This document shows, one piece after another, positions 1-5,378 of a stretch of DNA of 6,615 bases. The notes beneath the pieces were generated by a model that saw nothing but the letters and a program-made list of their open reading frames with translations, was not told where the DNA came from and searched no databases. The first letter of the stretch is position 1; the number at the start of each line of letters is the position of its first letter. Both the position numbers and the translations under genes were made by a program. Origin of the DNA: Ramlibacter sp. (GTDB taxonomy: Bacteria; Pseudomonadota; Gammaproteobacteria; Burkholderiales; Burkholderiaceae); assembly GCA_014376915.1 (NCBI GenBank), contig JACMQP010000447.1, forward strand, positions 1 through 6,615, read 5' to 3'.

Positions 1-22
1 ACGGTTGCTAAGATTGATCCAG

Positions 23-853
23 ATGACATTGATAGCAATCCTGATCGCGACTCTGGCCGCCGGCATCGGCAGCGTCTGGCTCGCCGCCGGCCTCATGAGC
101 GTCGGCCTGACGGCGGGAGCGGCTGGCGGCCGCAGCCGGGTCGATGCCCAGCACCTTTTGAGCCTGGCTGCAGGCGCCCTGATGGCGACGTCGTTCATGC
201 ACCTGCTGCCCGAGGCGTTCGAAAGCCAGGCCGGCGCCAAGGCACTGTTCGCGACTTTGCTGGTGGGACTGGTGTTTTTCTTCCTGCTCGACAAGGCCGA
301 ACTCTGGCACCACGGCCACGAGCACCACCATCAATCGCTGCCTGGGCACGGCCACGCGCATGGCGATGACCACGCCCAACACCATCGCGAGCCGCGTGCC
401 GGCGGCTGGGCGGTGCTGGCCGGCGACAGCGTGCATTGCTTCGGCGACGGCATTCTCATCGCGTCGGCGTTCGTCGCGGACATGCGCCTGGGCGTCGTGG
501 CGGCGCTGGCGGTGCTGGCGCACGAGGTGCCGCACCACATCGGTGACCTCATGGTGCTGCGGCAGACCAGCCGCAACGGCAGCGCGGCTGTGATCAAGGT
601 GTCGCTGGCCGGCGCCATCACCACGCTTGGCGGCGTCACAGGCTGGTGGCTGGTGGACCGCCTGCACGACTACCTGCCGTACTTCCTGGTCGTGGCCAGC
701 AGCAGCTTCATCTACGTCGCGCTGGCCGACCTGATCCCGCAGCTGCAGAAGCGGCTGTCTGCGCGCGAAACGCTGGCCCAGATCTTCTGGCTGCTGGTTG
801 GCATCGGCCTGGTCATGCTGGTGAGCAGCCTGACCCATGCCCAGGCGCGGTAG
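23..853 (+). CDS. ZIP-family divalent metal (probably zinc) transporter
   Basis: Inner-membrane metal permease of the ZIP (ZRT/IRT-like) family; zinc is the likeliest substrate, but the sequence does not fix it. Counting from the ATG at 23 (276 aa), hydrophobic segments lie near residues 3-33, 45-63, 75-90, 130-150, 154-178, 190-211, 218-238 and 252-270, the usual eight-helix plan. A histidine-rich loop (about 96-122) lies between the third and fourth helices, as in many ZIPs. The helix-4 signature is HCFGDG (138-143) and the helix-5 signature is HEVPHHIGDL (167-176), close to the HNxxDG / HEIPHxxGD patterns of the LIV-1-like branch; Cys139 replaces the usual Asn. The frame is open to the left edge. 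A TTG at 5 would add six residues, and a start outside the window cannot be excluded. I prefer the ATG because the first membrane helix follows at once, although no clear ribosome binding site is visible. The family assignment is secure; the start and the metal are less so. Confidence 0.9.
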   Translation: MTLIAILIATLAAGIGSVWLAAGLMSVGLTAGAAGGRSRVDAQHLLSLAAGALMATSFMHLLPEAFESQAGAKALFATLLVGLVFFFLLDKAELWHHGHEHHHQSLPGHGHAHGDDHAQHHREPRAGGWAVLAGDSVHCFGDGILIASAFVADMRLGVVAALAVLAHEVPHHIGDLMVLRQTSRNGSAAVIKVSLAGAITTLGGVTGWWLVDRLHDYLPYFLVVASSSFIYVALADLIPQLQKRLSARETLAQIFWLLVGIGLVMLVSSLTHAQAR

Positions 854-888
854 CGGGACATGGCGACTGGAAGCGCAGTCCTACAAGC

Positions 889-909
889 CTGTCAGATGGG
901 TGCTGACAG
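889..909 (+). terminator. Stem-loop after the ZIP gene, possible weak terminator
   Basis: A perfect 7-bp inverted repeat (CTGTCAG / CTGACAG) with a 7-base loop lies 35 bases after the ZIP stop codon. No T-run follows directly; the nearest T-rich stretch is at 934-940. It is therefore not a convincing intrinsic terminator, and it could be a chance hairpin or an operator. The right arm also contains CTGACA, a fair -35 hexamer, but I found no well-spaced -10 for the downstream gene. Confidence 0.25.
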
Positions 910-978
910 CGTCAGAGGCATCTGCCGACTAGATTTATTTGAGGCTGCAACGGCGGCCGTCACAAGGGGTCGTCGACG

Positions 979-1731
979 ATGAGAAGCAGTCCGCGCGCTC
1001 TTTCCACGGTCCTGGTCGCACTGGGCCTGCCCGCCTGGTCGCAGGTTGAGTACGGCCCAGTCGAGCCGATGACGGCGCCGCCGGGCATTTATTCTTCCGC
1101 GCCACCGTCGATCGCGGTGGGGGTGCCGCGAGCCGCGCCCCGTCCTGCGTATGCAGCGGCGGCAGCGAGCGGCGCCACCCGGATGACGGCCGATGCGCGC
1201 GAAGAGCGCCTGTTCCTGCGCAATGCGGCGGCCCAGAGCCGGTTCGAGCTGGATGGGTCGAGGCTGGCTTTCGCCAAGTCAGGCAACACAGCCGTGCGGA
1301 CCCTGGCGGCAGCGCTGATCAACCACCACAACACCGCCGGGCTCGAGCTGGCGCACCTTCTGAGCACGCGCGGCATGGCGCTGCCGATGATCAGCAACGA
1401 ACAGCGCAAGGTGCTGACCAAGCTGAACAAGCTGGGCGGCAGCCGCTTCGATGCGGCCTACATGCAGCAGATCGGGATGGGGCAGGCCGCGGTCGCGCGC
1501 GACTACGAGAAGGCCAGCACTTCCATCCGCGACCCGCAGATCAATGCCTGGATCGTGAAGACCCTGGCGACCACGCGTTTCCACCAGACCATGGCGGAGC
1601 GGTCCGGGCTTGGGGAGGCGCAGCAGTCCAAGGCGAACCACGCCGTCAAGCGGCTGGCCACGACGGCCGTTCCCGGCGTGCAGCCGGTGGCCGCCACCGT
1701 GGACCGGCTCAGCGCGTCTGATAGCCGATAA
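979..1731 (+). CDS. Exported DUF4142 domain protein
   Basis: A 250-residue protein of unknown biochemical function. It begins with a signal-peptide-like stretch (basic RSSPR, a hydrophobic core around 9-18, likely cleavage near AWS-Q at 19-22). A Pro/Ala-rich linker follows (about 27-66), then a helical DUF4142 domain (about 72-207). Family hallmarks are the FLRNAAAQSRFEL helix (79-91), the segment with paired histidines LINHHNTAGLEL (113-124) and a following RGMALP (131-136). DUF4142 proteins are predicted ferritin-like four-helix bundles, often periplasmic or outer-membrane associated; whether this one binds metal is unknown. The start is supported by AAGGGG at 964-969, nine bases before the ATG. 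The gene is preceded by a 125-bp gap, so it may have its own promoter, and its last 23 bp overlap the convergent DUF4019 gene. The C-terminal tail after about 210 is low-complexity and poorly conserved-looking. Confidence 0.85.
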   Translation: MRSSPRALSTVLVALGLPAWSQVEYGPVEPMTAPPGIYSSAPPSIAVGVPRAAPRPAYAAAAASGATRMTADAREERLFLRNAAAQSRFELDGSRLAFAKSGNTAVRTLAAALINHHNTAGLELAHLLSTRGMALPMISNEQRKVLTKLNKLGGSRFDAAYMQQIGMGQAAVARDYEKASTSIRDPQINAWIVKTLATTRFHQTMAERSGLGEAQQSKANHAVKRLATTAVPGVQPVAATVDRLSASDSR

Positions 1732-2224
1732 CGCGCCACTTGCCGTCGGCTTCGCGAACCGTGGTGACGATCTCCACCACGTCGTCTTTTTTGCTGAACT
1801 TGCTGCTGTAGAAAATCGTGACGTAGTCGCCGTTCGGCCGGCCTTCGAGCGTGGTCTTGTAAACGGCTTCGTCGGGTTCGCGCTCGACGAAGTCGCCCAT
1901 GTCGCGGGCTTTCGGGATGCCGTCCATCCACGCGGGCAGCGGTACCGTGCTGCGGAACAGCGAGGCTGAAGTTTCCCAGGCCACGCCCCAGTCGCGACGG
2001 TCCAGCAGCACCAGCCAGCCCGACGCGGCGAGCGTGGCAGCAGCGGCTTTTTCCTTCGCTTCGGGAGTGGCTTCGGCGGCTGCGGGCGCGGCGGAAGCCG
2101 CGGGCGCTGGCCTGGCCGCGGCTGCGGGCGTCTGGGTGCGGGTGGAAGGCTTGATTTGCGCGAACGCGCCGTTCGCGGCAAAGGCCGCCATCAGGACGAC
2201 GGCTGTGGTGTTGAGTGCTTTCAT
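1709..2224 (-). CDS. Exported DUF4019 domain protein
   Basis: A 171-residue protein of unknown function, predicted to be periplasmic. It has a clean signal peptide (MKALN, hydrophobic core 6-18, cleavage after AFA at 20-22). A low-complexity Ala/Pro linker follows (about 32-65). The DUF4019 domain (about 66-170) shows the family pattern: LLDRRDWGVAWETSASLF (73-90) near its start, then GDYVTIFYSSKFSKKDDVVE (132-151), and a terminal DGKWRVIGYQTR (160-171). In DUF4019 proteins this domain resembles small NTF2-like folds, but no catalytic residues are evident. It lies 60 bp downstream of the DUF72 gene on the same strand, so it could be read from that transcript. Its stop codon lies inside the 3' end of the convergent DUF4142 gene. 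The bases before the ATG contain no strong Shine-Dalgarno sequence. Confidence 0.85.
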   Translation of the reverse strand: MKALNTTAVVLMAAFAANGAFAQIKPSTRTQTPAAAARPAPAASAAPAAAEATPEAKEKAAAATLAASGWLVLLDRRDWGVAWETSASLFRSTVPLPAWMDGIPKARDMGDFVEREPDEAVYKTTLEGRPNGDYVTIFYSSKFSKKDDVVEIVTTVREADGKWRVIGYQTR

Positions 2225-2284
2225 CTACGCAGTCTAGCGCCCGGGCGCCGCCCCCAGCGGACGGAACGGAGTTTTACGCCCGGT

Positions 2285-3178
2285 TTACGCCAGCAGCTGG
2301 GCCATCAGTCGGGCGTTGACCTGGCCCTGGTCTTCCATGTTGGTGTTGAACAAGACCTGCACCTTGGTGGCCTTGTCGGCGATGGCTTTGACTTCCGGCA
2401 CCAGCGCCGCCAGTTCGTCCTTCGAATACCAGTAGTCGAAGCGGCTGGACGAGGCGGCGAGGCCCTTCTGGTTCCAGGTGTCGCGGTTGCGACCGTGCAG
2501 CCGCACGATCGCCAGCTGCGGGTTGGTCACTTCCCAGACGCAGGGCACACAGTTGGCGAAGCCCTGCGGGCCGTCGACGATCGTGTGGACCAGATTCAAC
2601 CGGCGCTCGAACTCCACCGTCTTGTCAGCGTTGGCGCCATCGAACCAGCTCCGGTTGCGGAATTCGGACGCCAGCACGTGATCGGCCATCTTTTCCACGC
2701 AGTGTTCGACGTGCGCGATGCCTTCGCGGTTGCGCAGCAGCCACGGCGCGAACTGGAAGTGCACCGCCCCCAGTTTGCCCGCGGCACGCAACGGCGCCAG
2801 CGCATCGACGAAGCGGCGCCACAGCTCGTCGCGGATCTCGACCGGCGTGTCCTTGTAGTAAAGCACCGTGGGCGCATCGGGCCCGAGGGCCTGCTGCAAA
2901 TCCTTGTGCAGGACGAGCGGCGACGTTTGATGGCCCGTGAACAGCCGGAACGCCTTGACGTTGAAGATGAAGCCCTCGGGCGTACGTTGCGCCCACAGCT
3001 GCGCGTTGGCAGGCGTGGGCATGCCGTAGTAGCTGGAGTCGACTTCCACCACCGGGAACTGGGTCGCGTAGTAGCGCAGCCGCGCTTCCGCCGTGTTCGT
3101 TTCCTTCGGATAGAAGCGCCCGCAGGCGAGCAGGGTCTTGTCGGTCCAGGACGCGGTGCCGATGGCGATGTTGGTCAC
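2285..3178 (-). CDS. DUF72 (YecE-like) family protein, GTG start
   Basis: A 297-residue member of the DUF72 family, predicted to be a cytoplasmic TIM-barrel protein of unknown activity. Family landmarks appear in order: IGTASWTD (6-13), VVEVDSSYYGMP (43-54), FNVKAFRLFTGH (72-83), GAVHFQFAPW (137-146), SEFRNRSWF (171-179), RLHGRN (226-231) and FNTNMEDQGQVNA (277-289). These conserved polar and aromatic residues look like a retained active site. Length is close to the family's usual 250-300 residues, so it is intact. The GTG at 3178 is the only sensible start: the conserved IGTASW follows four residues later, no in-frame ATG lies between, and the frame further upstream runs antisense through the helicase gene. 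No Shine-Dalgarno sequence is visible; the start codon touches the predicted LexA operator, and TATATT (minus strand, 3190-3185) is a 5/6 match to a -10 box. A leaderless transcript is therefore possible. It is divergent from the helicase gene. Confidence 0.9.
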   Translation of the reverse strand: MTNIAIGTASWTDKTLLACGRFYPKETNTAEARLRYYATQFPVVEVDSSYYGMPTPANAQLWAQRTPEGFIFNVKAFRLFTGHQTSPLVLHKDLQQALGPDAPTVLYYKDTPVEIRDELWRRFVDALAPLRAAGKLGAVHFQFAPWLLRNREGIAHVEHCVEKMADHVLASEFRNRSWFDGANADKTVEFERRLNLVHTIVDGPQGFANCVPCVWEVTNPQLAIVRLHGRNRDTWNQKGLAASSSRFDYWYSKDELAALVPEVKAIADKATKVQVLFNTNMEDQGQVNARLMAQLLA

Positions 3179-3193
3179 TGTATTAATATACAG
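3178..3193. promoter_or_regulatory. Predicted LexA operator (SOS box) shared by DUF72 and helicase genes
   Basis: The sequence CTGTATTAATATACAG is a perfect inverted repeat (CTGTAT / ATACAG around TAAT) and contains the obligatory CTGT-N8-ACAG of the E. coli-type LexA operator with an all-A/T centre. Against the 20-base E. coli consensus (TACTGTATATATATACAGTA) positions 3176-3195 match at 15 of 20 bases by my alignment, and at 14 of the 16 core bases. It fills the gap between two divergent start codons: its left base is the first base of the DUF72 GTG (minus strand), and its right end is three bases before the helicase ATG at 3197. LexA bound here should block transcription or initiation in both directions. 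uvrD of E. coli is itself a LexA target, which supports the reading. Not shown: LexA binding, or that this organism's LexA uses this motif. Confidence 0.85.
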
Positions 3194-3196
3194 GCA

Positions 3197-5251
3197 ATGG
3201 ATGAACTGAATGAAGCGCAACTGGAGGCAGTGCAGCACGGCACCGGCGAAGCCGCCGGCGACACGCGGCCGCTGCTGGTGATCGCGGGCGCGGGCTCCGG
3301 CAAGACCAATACCCTGGCGCACCGCGTCGCCAACCTGATCCGCCATGGCGCCGATCCGCAGCGCATGCTGCTGCTCACGTTCAGCCGGCGCGCGGCGCAG
3401 GAGATGGAGCGCCGGGTGGGCGGCGTGCTGCAGAAAGCGCTGGGACTGCCGCAACACCAGAACGTCCCCAGCCTGCCGTGGAGCGGCACCTTCCACAGCA
3501 TCGGCGCGCGGCTGCTGCGCGAATACGCCGGGCGCATCGGCCTGGACGAGAACTTCACCATCCACGACCGCGGCGATGCCGAGGATTTGATCGGCCTGGT
3601 GCGGCATGAGATCGGCTTCTCGTCGACCAAAAGCCGCTTCCCGCTCAAGGGCACGTGCCTGGGCATCTACTCGCGCGTGCTCAACACCCGCGAGCCGCTG
3701 GGCCAGGTGCTGCAGGACATCTATCCCTGGTGCACGCAGTGGGAGGGCGAACTGAAGACGCTGTTCGGAGCGTACGTCGAGTCCAAGCAACAGCAAAACG
3801 TGCTGGACTACGACGACCTGCTGCTGTTCTGGGCCGAGATGGTGGCGGAGCCGTCGCTGGCGCAGGAAGTGGGCGAGCGTTTCGATCATGTGATGGTGGA
3901 CGAGTACCAGGACACCAACAAGCTGCAAGCGGAGATCCTGCTGGCGATGAAGCCGAGTGGGCAGGGCGTGACGGTGGTCGGCGACGACGCGCAGAGCATC
4001 TACGCGTTCCGCGGCGCCACGGTGCGCAACATCCTGGACTTTCCGCACCAGTTCACGCAGCCGGCGCGCATCGTCACCCTGGAGCGCAACTACCGCAGCA
4101 CGATGGCGATCCTGGAGGCCAGCAACGCCGTGATCGCGCAGGCCAGGGAGCGGCACGCCAAGACCCTCTGGACCGACAAGCCGGGCAGCCAGAAGGCCCA
4201 GCTGGTTCTGGTGCCGGATGAAGCGGAACAGGCCCGCTGGGTCGCGGGCCAGGTGCTGCAGCAGCGGGAAGCCGGCACCAAGCTCACCGCGCAGGCGGTG
4301 CTGTTTCGCGCCAGCAACCACAGCGCCGCGCTGGAGCTGGAACTGGCGCGGCGCAACATCCCGTTCGTCAAATTCGGCGGCCTGAAATTCCTCGAAGCCG
4401 CACACGTCAAGGACGTCCTGGCCGTGCTGCGGTTCGCGCAGAATCCGCGTGGCCGGATGGCGGGCTTTCGCGTCACGCAGCTGATGCCCGGCATCGGGCC
4501 GGCGACGGCGACGCGGCTGCTCGATGCGATGGGCGAGGCCGCCGAACCGACGGAAGCGCTGCGGGCCTTCGAGCCGCAAACGCAGGCGCACGAGGAGTGG
4601 GCGCGGTTCGTGGCGCTGTACGCGCAGCTGCGCGACCCACAGCTGGCCTGGCCGGCGGATCTCGAACTGGCCAAGGCCTGGTACTTGCCGCAGCTCGAAC
4701 GCATCCACGACGACGCGCACGTGCGAAAGCTCGACGTCGAACAGCTGGTGCGGCTGGCCGCCGGCTACGCCAACCGGGAACGCTTCCTCACCGAGCTGAC
4801 GCTCGATCCGCCGCAGGCCACCAGCGACCAGGCCGGCGTTCCGCACCTGGACGAGGACTACCTGATTCTCTCCACCATCCACAGCGCCAAGGGCCAGGAG
4901 TGGAAGGCCGTGCACGTGCTGAACGTGGTCGATGGTTGCATCCCCAGCGACATGGCAACCGGCACGCAGGAAGAACTGGAAGAAGAGCGGCGGCTGCTGT
5001 ACGTGGCGATGACGCGCGCGAAGGAGCAGCTGCACCTGGTCGTACCGCACCGCTTCTATGTGACGCAGCAAGGCTCCGGCGGCGACCGCCATGTGTATGC
5101 CGGCCGCACGCGCTTTATCGGCGAAGCGATGGTGGAGAAGTTCGAGCAGGTGACGTGGCCGGCAGCACCCGGACCCGGCGGGGCGAACGCTGGCAAGCCC
5201 GCCACGCCATTGCTGCAGGTGCGCGACCGGGCCCGCGCAGCCTGGAAGTAG
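3197..5251 (+). CDS. UvrD/Rep/PcrA-type SF1A ATP-dependent DNA helicase
   Basis: A 684-residue superfamily 1A helicase, expected to translocate 3'-5' on single-stranded DNA and unwind duplexes in repair or replication restart. All core motifs are present: N-terminal Q-motif region MDELNEAQLEAV (1-12), Walker A GAGSGKT (31-37), motif Ia LLLTFSRRAAQEM (58-70), GTFHSIGARLL (97-107), Walker B DEYQD (235-239), motif III GDDAQSIYAFRG (262-273), motif IV ERNYRST (296-302), motif V TIHSAKGQEW (560-569) and motif VI LLYVAMTRAKEQL (600-612). The 2B region has a helix-hairpin-helix-like PGIGPATATRLL (431-442). The ATG at 3197 is chosen because UvrD/PcrA proteins begin with this MDELN-type sequence; a longer open frame to the left is antisense to DUF72. 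The length is near Rep (about 670), with only a short Pro/Gly-rich tail, so it may not be the genomic uvrD itself but a paralogue. I therefore give no symbol. The start lies three bases after a predicted LexA box. Confidence 0.95.
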   Translation: MDELNEAQLEAVQHGTGEAAGDTRPLLVIAGAGSGKTNTLAHRVANLIRHGADPQRMLLLTFSRRAAQEMERRVGGVLQKALGLPQHQNVPSLPWSGTFHSIGARLLREYAGRIGLDENFTIHDRGDAEDLIGLVRHEIGFSSTKSRFPLKGTCLGIYSRVLNTREPLGQVLQDIYPWCTQWEGELKTLFGAYVESKQQQNVLDYDDLLLFWAEMVAEPSLAQEVGERFDHVMVDEYQDTNKLQAEILLAMKPSGQGVTVVGDDAQSIYAFRGATVRNILDFPHQFTQPARIVTLERNYRSTMAILEASNAVIAQARERHAKTLWTDKPGSQKAQLVLVPDEAEQARWVAGQVLQQREAGTKLTAQAVLFRASNHSAALELELARRNIPFVKFGGLKFLEAAHVKDVLAVLRFAQNPRGRMAGFRVTQLMPGIGPATATRLLDAMGEAAEPTEALRAFEPQTQAHEEWARFVALYAQLRDPQLAWPADLELAKAWYLPQLERIHDDAHVRKLDVEQLVRLAAGYANRERFLTELTLDPPQATSDQAGVPHLDEDYLILSTIHSAKGQEWKAVHVLNVVDGCIPSDMATGTQEELEEERRLLYVAMTRAKEQLHLVVPHRFYVTQQGSGGDRHVYAGRTRFIGEAMVEKFEQVTWPAAPGPGGANAGKPATPLLQVRDRARAAWK

Positions 5252-5256
5252 CCGCG

Positions 5257-5355
5257 ATGGCCGCCCGCCAGCTTTGCTCCGCCCTGCTCGTCGCAATCCT
5301 TGCGCTGGCGGGTTGCGACGGCTTGCAGCCGCTGGCGCGCTGCGGTGGGCGGTAG
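5257..5355 (+). CDS. Possible 32-residue lipoprotein
   Basis: A very short frame starts five bases after the helicase stop codon. It encodes an N-terminus with Arg4, a hydrophobic stretch (residues 9-18) and a textbook lipobox LAGC (17-20), leaving a mature lipopeptide of only 13 residues (CDGLQPLARCGGR). Asp at +2 would predict inner-membrane retention by the E. coli rule. GGAAG at 5244-5248, inside the end of the helicase gene, lies eight bases before the ATG and is a plausible ribosome binding site, so translational coupling is possible. Tiny lipoproteins of this size exist (LptM and entericidin classes), but this one lacks the GLKGPLY-type motif of LptM and I do not recognise a family. 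In GC-rich DNA a short frame with an Ala/Leu-rich start can arise by chance, so this is a candidate only. Confidence 0.4.
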   Translation: MAARQLCSALLVAILALAGCDGLQPLARCGGR

Positions 5356-5378
5356 AGGGGCTGCCGTGACCGGCGACA

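Noticed and set aside
8..838. A 276-codon minus-strand frame opposite the ZIP gene.
   Set aside because: It is His/Gln/Arg-rich antisense translation with no domain or start signals, while the ZIP gene carries clear family motifs.
889..909. CTGT...ACAG half-sites downstream of the ZIP gene as a second LexA box.
   Set aside because: The spacing between CTGT and ACAG is 13 bases, not 8, and the centre is G-rich, so it does not fit a LexA operator.
2156..3196. A 347-residue N-terminal extension of the helicase frame on the plus strand.
   Set aside because: It is antisense to DUF72 and part of DUF4019, resembles no domain, and the family start MDELNEAQ falls exactly at the ATG at 3197.
2285..5296. 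A 1003-codon open frame on the minus strand running through the DUF72 gene and the whole helicase gene.
   Set aside because: Only the last 297 codons resemble a protein family. The remainder is antisense to an intact helicase and is Arg/His/Gln-rich, as expected for a shadow frame in GC-rich DNA. A fusion protein would also have to read through the LexA box.
5356..5378. A GCCG-TGAC-CGGC hairpin between the convergent mini-lipoprotein and hydrolase genes as a bidirectional terminator.
   Set aside because: The stem is only 4 bp and there is no T-run on either strand.
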